A DNA stretch of 64,000 nt from Multifurca ochricompacta (taxonomy: Eukaryota > Basidiomycota > Agaricomycetes > Russulales > Russulaceae): assembly GCA_022496185.1 (NCBI GenBank), contig WTXG01000067.1, positions 1 through 64,000 of the forward strand, written 5' to 3'. Positions 9,940 through 19,867 of this stretch are shown piece by piece. The notes beneath the pieces are model-generated. The model had not been told where the DNA came from and did no database searches. It was given only the letters and a program-made list of their open reading frames with translations. Made by a program: the position numbers and the translations under genes. Position 1 is the first letter of the stretch, and every line of letters begins with the position of its first letter.

Positions 9940-10445
9940 TGTTACAAACCCCACTATGTTGTCCTATTTCCTTTTCTCCCCACATGACTTGTTGTTTGGC
10001 TGTGCTTGTTCCTTGTTGATCATGTTTACGCCTTCCTTTGTGCTTGTTTGTCCCTTATCTCTGACTTGTGCTGTGCTTATCTACAGTGCCTCACAAAACT
10101 GAGTCAATGTTTTGCACTTTTGCACTGTTTGTTGAATATTGCATCAGCCAAAACAAATACAAACAAAGTCTTGGTATACCATAAAAGGTACAAGATAAGG
10201 GTTATGTAATGCAACAATAATTATGTAAGTCTGATCAAAACCTGTGGAGCTATGCCCATTTCAAATTGGGGACTCATTGACTCAGTTTTGTGAGGGGGTA
10301 TCAGAAATATCAGAATCTGATGCTCCACCAAATGTACAGCAACCAATCCTTAATATATGGCTACCATAGTTATCTTGATATTGATGGGACCTGGAATAGA
10401 GCTATTTAACCATGGTTTACATTCCCAGAATATTATAATTTCCCA

Positions 10446-10853
10446 ATGCACCCCACCTCCTCTGCTCAGAAAGAAAACATGCTCTCTCTGGCCTCTGAAG
10501 GACATTCCACTCACACTATTGCCTCCAAACTCAGCCTCAGCCAGTCCAGAGTCTCTAGGACACTCAGAACCCTCCTTCCCAACCATCAGTCACCTCATTT
10601 TGGTCATCCTTCCAAGCTCTCTGCTACCTCTGAACATGCTATCATGATACAAATCACCACAGGAAAGGTTGCCAAAGCTGTCCAGGCCACAAAGCACATC
10701 AATTCCATCATCCCCAACCATGTCTCTTCACAAACTGTGCACTGGGTTCTTAAACAACATTCATTCAAGGCTGTAACAAAGAAGAAAAGGCACTTGGTTA
10801 GTGCAAGGCATAGGCAGCAGAGGTTGGCCTCTGCTTTGAAGTACAGAGAGTGA
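10446..10853 (+). pseudogene. Tc1-like transposase N-terminal half, left arm
   Basis: 135 codons from ATG to stop. A paired-like helix-turn-helix is suggested by 'MLSLASEGHSTHTIASKLSL' followed by 'SRVSRTLRTLLP', and a second by 'ISSQTV'-like 'VSSQTVHWVLKQH' near residues 93-105. It ends after 'ASALKYRE', before the first catalytic aspartate. In Tc1 proteins this half binds the terminal repeats, so alone it could at most bind DNA. Confidence 0.75.
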
Positions 10854-11343
10854 ACTGTGGAGGACTGGCATCTGACCCAAACCTGTTTATTTTGGTCTCA
10901 TCTGACCAAATCACCCTCTTCCAGTCCTCCATAGTCCAGTTTTGGTACTTCAAAGCAAGGGCTAAGTGCTTCTTGCAATGTATTGCAGAGAGTAGTGGCC
11001 TTTTCTTCTTTGTTACAGCCTTGAATGAATGTTGTTTAAGAACCCAGTGCACAGTTTGTGAAGAGACATGGTTGGGGATGATGGAATTGATGTGCTTTGT
11101 GGCCTGGACAGCTTTGGCAACCTTTCCTGTGGTGATTTGTATCATGATAGCATGTTCAGAGGTAGCAGAGAGCTTGGAAGGATGACCAAAATGAGGTGAC
11201 TGATGGTTGGGAAGGAGGGTTCTGAGTGTCCTAGAGACTCTGGACTGGCTGAGGCTGAGTTTGGAGGCAATAGTGTGAGTGGAATGTCCTTCAGAGGCCA
11301 GAGAGAGCATGTTTTCTTTCTGAGCAGAGGAGGTGGGGTGCAT
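10798..11343 (-). pseudogene. Tc1-like transposase N-terminal half, right arm
   Basis: 181 codons in the opposite orientation, identical to the left-arm protein for about 115 residues, then different ('RPLLSAIHCKKHLALALKYQ'). It reads through the central spacer, giving 'VIWSDETKINRFGSD', which contains the first catalytic aspartate of the DDE triad. It then runs into the opposite arm as nonsense. The second and third acidic residues are absent. Confidence 0.8.
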
Positions 11344-11887
11344 TGGGAAATTATAATATTCTGGGAATGTAAACCATGGTTAAATAGCTCTATTCCAGGT
11401 CCCATCAATATCAAGATAACTATGGTAGCCATATATTAAGGATTGGTTGCTGTACATTTGGTGGAGCATCAGATTCTGATATTTCTGATACCCCCTCACA
11501 AAACTGAGTCAATGAGTCCCCAATTTGAAATGGGCATAGCTCCACAGGTTTTGATCAGAATTACATAATTATTGTTGCATTACATAACCCTTATCTTGTA
11601 TCTTTTATGGTATACCAAGACTTTGTTTGTATTTGTTTTGGCTGATGCAATATTCAACAAACAGTGCAAAAGTGCAAAACATTGACTCAGTTTTGTGAGG
11701 CACTGTATGACTTGTATATTACACAAGGACTCTTATGTATTTTCCCACCAGAATCACAACTATACCAGATATGTCTACATATATTCTCATCTGGCCCACC
11801 TTTGCCCCATGTCCCCTTTTAGCTACATTACAACTTTGTTGATACATCAAGTACAATACTCCAATTGAGACCCTGACCTCTATCACA

Positions 11888-11932
11888 TATATAAGGCCCA
11901 CCTAGATAGCTTGTATGCCTTAGACTCGACTT
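11888..11932 (+). promoter_or_regulatory. Gyp-A1 promoter and predicted transcript start
   Basis: TATATAA at 11888-11894 is followed 34 bases later (start to start) by AGACTCGACTT at 11922-11932. The same spacing holds in the LTR at 60160-60741. The 11-mer is the exact complement of the ancestral primer-binding site, so I infer that transcription starts at or next to 11922. Confidence 0.6.
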
Positions 11933-12159
11933 CTTAATCAACTTGGTGCATTACCTTCTGGGTGATCTCTAAGACCTGACTCTTGATTCATCTCAGTGCT
12001 TCTGGCACTCTTCTGCTCACCAGCACTAAGGGATTAGCTCCTAAGTGCTGACTTCTCATCTGACCTCCATGCACTTGAAAGATAGTGTACACTTGACTTT
12101 GTAGTTTTGCTATGCAACTTCGTCACATGTTGTGCTGAATGCCCACACCAGGCATTACA

Positions 12160-12174
12160 TTAAGTTGAGTCTCC
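12160..12174 (+). promoter_or_regulatory. Gyp-A1 primer-binding site, self-priming type
   Basis: Immediately after the 5' LTR. AAGTTGAGTCT at 12162-12172 pairs with AGACTCGACTT in the LTR except for one base, which is explained by CG decaying to TG. There is no TGG start as expected for a site pairing with a tRNA 3' end. Confidence 0.65.
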
Positions 12175-12181
12175 CCTCACT

Positions 12182-13691
12182 GTGGCTTCATCCAGTCAAA
12201 GCCAGACTTTGCACAATGAAGAACTTATCGACCGCTGAGACAAGGATAATCTTTCACAACAGATCCTTGGCTCTGCTGTCTGGAAAGACTTTGAAACTGA
12301 GTTTGGATACTATGTCTATCACAACGATCAGTACCAGCCAGTTGAATACAACAAACAGAAACGGGTCTGGTACCGTATCCGTTACTCTAGAAGCCATCAT
12401 TCCTGGGTCACCACAGGACCTGCCCCACCAGAGTATGGCCTAGGGCCTTGGAGAGAAAATCCTCCAGCCATTGTCACAGATTCAGAAACTGAAGAATATA
12501 TTGAAGAAAGCAGCAAAGATGCACAGGTCATAGCCACTAGTTTTACAGCTCCAACAGTTGCACCTGAGAGTACCACATCCAGAACATCTGCTTTGGTCTC
12601 TCCACAGATTACACAACAAACTTCAGACACCCTGACCCTTACTTACCCAGTCATGTCTACCATTGCTGCACAATTGCCCAATCCTGCTCCAGTCATCCCT
12701 GCACCAAACCTCCCTCCCCCATCAGGATGCCTTATGGGAGTCCTGCTGACCACCTTCACCAGTGATTGTTCTCAAAGCAAAAAGTTCATGCTTGAGTTTG
12801 AGATGTTTAAAAACTTCAACCACGACATCCCACAAATTGTCAACCCTTTCCAACAAACCAACCTCTTCCTCTCACTCATCAGAGGGGATGCTGTAGATGA
12901 CTGGACCATGGAGCAGATAGAATGGCTGAATGATAGGATCACAGCTGGAACCAGGACCACAGATGAGGATCTGTGGGATATAGTGGTGCAAAGGTTCAAA
13001 GACGCCTTCACGGATGGGCAGGCCAAGCAGAAGGCTGCCAGAGAATTGAAAACCCTGAAAATGGAGAGAGGGGATTTGGATGGTTAGTAGCCAAATTCCA
13101 CAACTTGGCCAAGCGGGCGGGTACAATGTAAATGAAGAGGTGATGCTCAACCTCTTCTCCCAGGGATTACCTAACCCCCTGGTGAAGAATATCATCCAGT
13201 TCCATCACCCCAAATCATGGAGCCAGTGGATGAATGCTGCCAGGAGGCAGCAGCAGGACTATTTAGACTTCCAGACATGCTTCAGTGTGGACACAAAGAA
13301 GGGCAAAACCTGTGATCAATGGAAGGTGGCATTTGGAGTGAAACCTATGACCCCATGAGACCCCAATGCCATGGACACATCAGCAGATCATACAAGGGCC
13401 TGTGCAGTGCTCACAGATGATGAAAAGAAGTCTCTGATGAAGGAAGGGTGCTGTTTCCATTGCTGTGCCCAGGGACATATGTCATGGTTTTGCCCAAAGA
13501 AAACAGTTTGCGCTGCCAAAGCCACCATGGCAACCACTTTGACCACCACCTCTGACACTCCAACACCCACCAAAGAAAACCCAATAACTGCCCCAAAAAC
13601 TAAAGAACAAAAGGCAGCAGCAATTTGGGAGCATATGATGAATGAGGATGAGGCAGTATGTGCCCTACTCATCAATAAGGCCTTTGGCTAG
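12182..13691 (+). pseudogene. Gyp-A1 gag
   Basis: Starts at a former ATG now GTG (12182). Readable segments in order: 'FGYYVYHNDQYQPVEY' N-terminal block; 'GPAPPEYGLGPWRENPPAI'; a proline-rich linker 'PNLPPPSGCLMG'; the capsid with 'SKKFMLEFEMFKNFNHDI', 'DDWTMEQIEWLND' and 'FKDAFTDGQAKQKAARELK'; then 'LFSQGLPNPLVKNIIQFHHP'; a CCHC knuckle CFHCCAQGHMSWFC near 13453. Disabled by an internal stop near 12240, a lesion at about 13084 and another at about 13357. The intact equivalent of the N-terminal 356 residues is in Gyp-B1 (41724-42794). Confidence 0.88.
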
Positions 13692-16600
13692 AAGGATTTT
13701 TGATTGGCTCAACCCCATCGGCCTGGGCAAGAGCACTCCATGTAACTTCTGTGTACACTAGTCATTTCAAGTCCCTAAAAATACCAGTACACTCTGAAAC
13801 CAAGCAGAAGACAGCCAACAGACGAATCTTGATTGATTCTGGAGCAACAGACAACTTCATCAGCCAGAGACTCCAGAGAGCATTAGGATTGGGGATGCAG
13901 TTACTCCCCCAGGAAAAGAATATATGGAACATAGATGGAATGGCGAATAAAGCTGGAAAGATCACACATTGTTGCAATTTGGAAGTACAGGTTGGGGAGC
14001 AAACTAAGCAGCTCCACTTTCTCATCACAGACCTAGGAGACAAGGACATGGTTCTGGGATATCCATGGCTAGCGGCATTTGAACTGAAAATTAACTGGGC
14101 AGAAGCAACAATGGACAAGGACTTCTACCCAGTTATCATTACATCTTTGGGATATGATTATGCTGCATGACACCCTCTCACCCACACCATTGTCATGGGA
14201 TCAGCAGTCACCTGGAGTGATGTGGAACCTGTAGATCAGGTGTATTGTTATGTCACAAAGGCATCAGAATTGGCTCAGGCAGAAGCACAGAAGAACCTGG
14301 AAAAGACATTTGAAGAAGTAGTCCCTGCAGAGTATCATCAACATTGGAAGGTCTTCTTGGAGGAGGAATCACAATGCTTCCCCCCCTTGCGACCCTGGGA
14401 TCATGCCATTGATTTTGCCCCAGATGCTCCACAGTCGGTTGACTGCAAAATCTATCTGATATCTCAGCCAGAAAAGGAGGCACTTTCCACCTTCCTGGAA
14501 GAACATTTGGCAAAAGGATATATACACCCTCCAACTCTCCTTACACCTCACCCTTCTTCTTCATTAAAAAGAAGGACAGAAAGTTACAACCAGTACAGGA
14601 CTACAGATGAATTAACAAACTCACAGTGAAAAACAACTATCCACTCCCTCTGATCTCAGAAATCATTGATAAAATGCGCAACAAAGCCTTGTTTTCAAAA
14701 ATGGACATCCATTGGGGTTATAATAATATCCATATTCGAGAAGGTGACCAGCCCAAAGCCACTTTCAAGACTAATAAAGGACTTTTTGAACCCAACATTA
14801 TGTTCTTCAGCTTAACGAACTTGCCTGTGACCTTTCAATCTATGATGAATCACATTTTCCGAGATCTGATCCTTATGGAGGAAGTAGTTGTATATATGGA
14901 TGACATCTTAGTGGCTATGAGAAACAACATCAATCACCACTGAGCTTGGGTCCATGAAGTACTTGATATCCTGGCAAAGCATGACCTTTACTTGAAACTG
15001 GCCAAATGTTCCTTTGAACAAACAAGTGTTGAATACTTGGGTGTTATCCTAGAAGGGGGGCAAGTATGTATGGACCCTGTAAAGGTGCAAGGCATTCAAG
15101 AATGGTCAATCCCCCAATGTACCAAGGACGTCAGGTCATTTATCAGCTTTTGTAACTTCTATTGGTGTTTCGTCAAAGGATTCTCTGCTATTGCCAGACC
15201 CCTCAATGACCTTTTGAAAAAGGACGTACCTTGGCACTGGGACACACCACAACAGCAGGCATTTGACCAGATAAAGACAATTATTAGTTCAGAACCTGTT
15301 CTCATCCAACCTGACCTATAAAAGCCATTCGAACTTGAAGTTGATGCCTCCATGTATGCCAACAGGGCCATCCTCTCACAACGTGACCAAGCAGGGATTC
15401 TCCACCCTGTTGCATTCTACTCAGAAACCTTTTCATCAGCAGAAAGAAACTATGACATATGGGATAGAGAATTATTGGCTATTGTGAAGGCACTATGACA
15501 CTGGTGACCATATTTGGCTGGATCTCCACATAAAACTATTATCTATATGGACCACTCCAACCTCCTTTACTGGCGAGAACCCCATAAGATCAGTTGATGA
15601 GTGGCATGCGAAGTTTTGGAGCTTGAAGAGTACAACTTCATGCTCAAACACCTCCCTGGAGCTCATAATGCATGAGCAGACACCCTGTCCAGACCAACTG
15701 GTAGTGATGAAGGAGAAAACAACAATGACAACATTGTAGTCTTACTGGAAGATGTCTTTGCAAAAACAGCAGTTGTCAGCCTTCATGACATGGATTTGTG
15801 GGCCCAAGTGACACAGAATATGAACCAGGAATTATGCAAATCCTGGGTAGAACCCCACAACTTGAAGATGAAGAATGGTCTTTGGTGGAAAGATGATGAT
15901 AGGCTGGTTGTCACCAGTGGTGACAACATTAAGAGGGGGGTGATTCATTTTCACCACAACCTTCCCTCTGCAGGACACCCTGGCATTGCAAATACATATG
16001 CTCTTGCCAAACGTGACTACTGGTGGCCAAACATGAAGAAGGATGTAGAAGAGTATGTCAAGGGATGTGCAGAGTGTCAGGCAAATAAAGTAAACACACA
16101 CCCAAGACCACTGGCACTCTCACCCATCACACTGATCGCGACAGCTCCTTTTCAAACTATCACCATGGATTTTATCATCAAACTACCACAGTCGCAAGGA
16201 TATGACTCAATACTCACTATCACAGACCATGATTGCTCGAAAGCCGCTCTCTTCATCCCCTGCAATGAGATGATATCTGCCAAAGGAGTTGCCAAGCTTT
16301 ACCTGAATCACATATATCGGCACTATGGACTTCCCCAGAAAATCATTTCTGACCAAGACCCACAATTCACATCTATGTTCACCCGGGCCCTTTGCAAATG
16401 TCTTGATATCCAGCAGAATATCTCCACAGCATACCACCCTCAGATGGATGGCCAATCAGAATGAACAAACCAGTGGTTAGAGCAGTATCTTCACTTCTGG
16501 TGCAACGAATGACAGGATGACTGGGCAGAATGGTTGGCAACAGCTGAGTTCACACATAACAGCTGGCCAAACAGGACAATGAAGGTCTCCCCCTTCTCCC

Positions 16601-17250
16601 TTATTATGGGATGGAACCCCTGCACTACCTGGACGGACAAACCCACCAATGTGCCATCCATAATGCAGCGTATCAGCCAATGGGAAGAGATACAGGAATC
16701 AGCCAATAGGAATCTTCAGAAGGCACAAAAGACCCTGGCTGAGAAGCCCACAAAGTTTACGCCCTATCAAGTTGGAGATCAAGTCTGGCTAGAAGGGTGC
16801 AATATCCATACTTTGCACCCAATGGCAAAACTTGCTCCTAGACACCATGGCCTGTTTAAGGTAGAACAGAAGCTGTCCAATATCACATACAAGCTGGCAT
16901 TTCTGCCCACATGGAAGATTCACCCTGTCTTCCATGCCAACCTCCTTACACCGTACAAAGAAACTTTGATTCATGGACAGAATTTCCCAAGGCCCCCTCC
17001 CAAACTAGTCAATGGAGAACTGGAATGGGAGGTAGAGCGTATGCCGATGCTAAATGGAAAGGATGAGGGCGTAACCGGAAACTCCATTATCTGATCAAAT
17101 GGAAGGGCTTCCCTGATGCCGACAACTTGTGGGAACCCGCCAAAGATGTCTTTGTGCCCAGACTTATCAAAGACTTCTATAGACGCCACCCTGAAGCAGA
17201 TAAAGAGCAAGCTGCGATATGTTCACTTTGACAACCTCCTTCCCCACAAC
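13692..17250 (+). pseudogene. Gyp-A1 pol: protease, RT, RNase H, integrase, chromodomain
   Basis: Protease with IDSGATDNFI (about 13832); reverse transcriptase from 'LEEHLAKGYI' through 'DIHWGYNNIHIREGDQ' and the YMDD motif (about 14893); RNase H with '[18 protein letters not shown]'; integrase zinc domain H-H-C-C ending 'CAECQANK' (about 16074); integrase core with 'TMDFIIKLPQSQGYDSIL', 'ISDQDPQF' and 'TAYHPQMDGQSE'; then 'LYYLIKWKGFPD'-type chromodomain at about 17080-17200, which marks it as a chromovirus. Chromodomains direct integration to modified histones. At least eight nonsense or frameshift lesions. Several stops stand where related copies have arginine CGA (for example 'QSE*TNQW' at 16462). 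Confidence 0.9.
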
Positions 17251-17267
17251 AACCCAGAACAAAGTCC

Positions 17268-18455
17268 ATGTCTCCCTCCAGCATTCATGCCTCAGCTGCC
17301 ATTGATGCATTTCCCTTACTTTCTCTGCACCCTCCTTCTCACCCACTATCTCCTATTGACTATGATGCTGCTGCCAAAGTGGCCAAAGAGATCAAAGCCA
17401 CTGACATCAATGAAGATTTTAGTCTGCCCAAGCACCCCCACCCAAATGACCTGATTGATGTCAATTTCAGCAACAAGGCCCCTGAGTTTCCCTTCTTCCC
17501 AAATAACCCCAAATCCCCATTCTACTTTCCACTTATGATCCTGACATCCTGAAACAACGGCACAACCAAAGTTGCCAAATATATTTACTACACCAATGAA
17601 GGTATGGATGTGGCTGGGTGTTTGGAAAGAGGAGGACCAGTCTATGGGGCTCCTGTGTACTTGGAGGAGAGGAAGGTCAATCGACTTCATTATGTCTTAG
17701 GGCCAGAACATCTGCAGCACCTATCAGCCAGCAATCCCTGCACCTTCACCATCAATGAGGTGCTTCAAGACCTGCACATGCTGTGACTAACTGCTGAGGT
17801 TGCACGGTTGCGCAAGTTCCAAGCGCTCTGAGACAACTTAGAAATGCAGCACCATGACTACAAATGGCAGATGGTAAGGATCAACCAAGGGGTTTTCAAT
17901 ATAGAGCAGCACTTGGCTGGCATTAGGACACAACTGGAGCTAGGAGAGGTGTATCAGACAATATCTGAATGGTACACCGACATTTTTGCCTGACCCCTCC
18001 CCTGTTGCCACCTTGACCTTGCACCCTGACTCAATCCAAGTTGCCTTGAAATGCTGTGTCTCCATGAAAATCCAGATGGCAAGCTTTGTTGGCACTGCGA
18101 CAGCAAGTACCACCTTAGTTGGTGCTGCCCCACTGCCAAGAAGCAATGTTGACATTGTCAAAGTACCTCACACTGGAGCCAACAATGCCTATTTTGATGA
18201 CTCACACAAGCGCTCAATGTCCAAAACCTGTCCAGATGGTGCAGCAAATGTCTCTCCCACAATGCCGGTCACCAAGAGATTGACTGTCATGTTTACAATG
18301 GTTGCTTTCAATGTGGGAGGAGGGGCCCTACAGTTTTCTATGAACACACATTTGCCCCACAGATGAAGATAAAGAGAACTACAATGCTGACCACTATGCC
18401 ATAGCTGACGATTACCTCTCCTTGGTACAGGATGACGATGGTATGCCAATCTAGC
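17268..18455 (+). pseudogene. Gyp-A1 third ORF: zinc-knuckle protein downstream of pol
   Basis: Follows the chromodomain. Readable order: leader 'MSPSSIHASAAIDAFPLL'; proline- and histidine-rich 'HPPSHPLSPIDYD'; 'APEFPFFPNNP'; the conserved core 'YYTNEGMDVAGCLERGGP' and 'VYGAPVYLEE'; a heptad-like helical segment (about 17780-17980); cysteine-rich C-terminus with CX2CX4HX4C motifs and 'DCHVYNGCFQCGRRGP'; acidic end. Stops at about 17549, 17784 and 17830 among others disable it. No signal peptide or membrane segment, so it is not an env-like protein. No family was recognised; features point to RNA or DNA binding. Confidence 0.75.
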
Positions 18456-18470
18456 TGGCTCTGCTAGGAC

Positions 18471-18485
18471 TTAGAGAGGGGGTAA
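18471..18485 (+). promoter_or_regulatory. Gyp-A1 polypurine tract
   Basis: AGAGAGGGGGTAA abuts the 3' LTR. The same tract flanks the LTRs of the other Gyp-A copies (complement at 27866-27880). Confidence 0.75.
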
Positions 18486-19081
18486 TGTTACAAACCCTGC
18501 TATGTCATCCTATTTCCTTTTCTCCCCACATGACTCATTGTTTGGCTGTGCTTGTTCCTTGTTGATCATGTTTATGCCTTCCTTTGTGCTTGTTTGTCCC
18601 TTATCTCTGACTCGTGCTGTGCTTATCTATGACTTGTATATTACACAAGGACTCTTACATATTTTCACACCAGAATTGCGACTATACCAGATACATCTAT
18701 GTATATTCTCATCTGGCCCACCTTTGCCCTGTGTCCCCTTTTAGCTACATTACAACTTTGTTGATACATCAAGTACAATACTCCAATTGAGACCCCAACC
18801 TCTATCACATATATAAGGCCCACCTAGATAGCTTGTATGCCTTAGACTTGACTTCTTAATCAACTTGGTGCATTACCTTCTGGGTGATCTCTAAGACCTG
18901 ACTCTTGATTCATCTCAGTGCTTCTGGCACTCTTCCACTCACCAGCACTAAGGGATTAGCTCCTAAGTGCTGACTTCTCATCCGACCTCCATGCACTTGA
19001 AAGATAGTGTACACTTGACTTTGTAGTTTTGCTACATGACTTCATCACATGTCGTGCTGAACACCTGCACCAGGCATTACA
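18486..19081 (+). repeat. Gyp-A1 3' LTR (596 bases)
   Basis: TGTTACAAACCC to CCAGGCATTACA, closely matching the 5' LTR. The differences seen are mostly CG versus TG or CA, for example 'tagactcgac' against 'tagacttgac' in the transcript-start 11-mer. Confidence 0.93.
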
Positions 19082-19859
19082 CCCTAGCAGCTTTCTACTT
19101 CACCTGCTTATCAATAAATGTGTCTTTGAAATGCTGTGCAATTACATCCCACAGGTCCTCATTGGTTGTTCACCTTCCAGCTGCAATTCTATTGTTCAGC
19201 TACTCCAGCTGTTCCATAGTCCAATCATCAACAGCCTCTCCTCAGATCAGGGAAAGGAATAGATTGGTTTGTTGGAATGAATTTATGATTTGTGGCACAT
19301 CATGATTAAAGTTTTTGAAGGTTTCAAACTCTAGCATGAACTTTTTGCTTTGAGATTGATCCCTGGTGAAGGTCATGGGGAGGATGCTGGAGAGGTGTCC
19401 TGAGGGTGGGGGCAAATTTGGTGTTGGCCCAACAAGGGCTGGGGGCAGAGGAGGAGGAGGGTTTGGGTCAGGTAACTGAGTGGCAATGGTCAACATAGTG
19501 GGGTAAGTAACAGTGGGGGTGTCAGAAATTTGTCATGTTATCTGTGGGGATACCAAAGCAGGGGCTCTGAACATGGTAATCTCCAGTGCAACTGATGAAG
19601 CTGTAAATGCAGTGGCTATATCTGGTGTATCTTCACTATTCTCTTTGATATATTCTTCTGGCTCTGAATCAGTAATGATGGCAGGAGGGTTCTCTCTCCA
19701 AGGTCCTAAGCCATATTCTGGGGGAGCTGGTCCTGTAGTGACCCAGGAATTCTGGCTTCTAGAGTAATGGATATGGTACCAGACCTGTTTCTCATCATCA
19801 TATTCAACTGGCTGGTACTGATTGTCATAATAGATGTAGTATCCAAACTTGGTTTCAAA
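19082..19859 (-). pseudogene. Gyp-A0 gag, N-terminal and central part
   Basis: Continues the gag broken at 9939. On the minus strand: 'FETKFGYYIYYDNQYQPVEY', 'GPAPPEYGLGPWRENPPAI', 'PNLPPPSGHLSSILP', 'SKKFMLEFETFKNFNHDVPQ'. The first 5 bases are the cccta duplication of Gyp-A1. The N-terminal end is interrupted at 19860-19867 by a hAT derivative and resumes at 22132. It is contiguous in sense with the same gag in other copies, so the three pieces belong to one element. Confidence 0.87.
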
Positions 19860-19867
19860 GTCCTTTC

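Larger units (their letters stand above)
10084..11705. mobile_element. Palindromic Tc1/mariner-like element (foldback 1)
   Basis: A 1622-base element inserted at a TA (10082-10083 and 11706-11707) in the Gyp-A1 LTR; termini CAGTGCCTCACAAAACTGAG and its complement. Two arms of exactly 785 bases (10084-10868 and 10921-11705) are inverted copies around a 52-base spacer. Each arm carries the 5' part of a Tc1-type transposase, so two N-terminal halves point at each other. The arms are almost identical in their outer 710 bases and clearly diverged in the inner 75. There is no complete DDE domain. Confidence 0.92.
9940..12159 (+). repeat. Gyp-A1 5' LTR, interrupted by a Tc1-like element
   Basis: Starts TGTTACAAACCCC, ends CCAGGCATTACA. 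The LTR proper is 9940-10083 plus 11708-12159, which totals 596 bases and equals the 3' LTR. A TATA box lies at 11888-11894. Confidence 0.92.
9940..19081 (+). mobile_element. Gyp-A1: Ty3/gypsy chromovirus-type element
   Basis: Full-length element with 596-base LTRs, once the Tc1-like insertion in the 5' LTR is removed, and matching 5-base duplications cccta (9935-9939 and 19082-19086). It was inserted into the gag of the minus-strand Gyp-A0. Order: LTR, primer site, gag, protease, RT, RNase H, integrase, chromodomain, third ORF, polypurine tract, LTR. All frames carry several stops and frameshifts, many at former CGA or CAG codons, so it is dead. Confidence 0.93.

Noticed and set aside
17268..18455. 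ORF3 as an envelope-like gene
   Set aside because: No signal peptide, transmembrane segment or cleavage site seen in any of five copies; zinc knuckles and a coiled coil point elsewhere.
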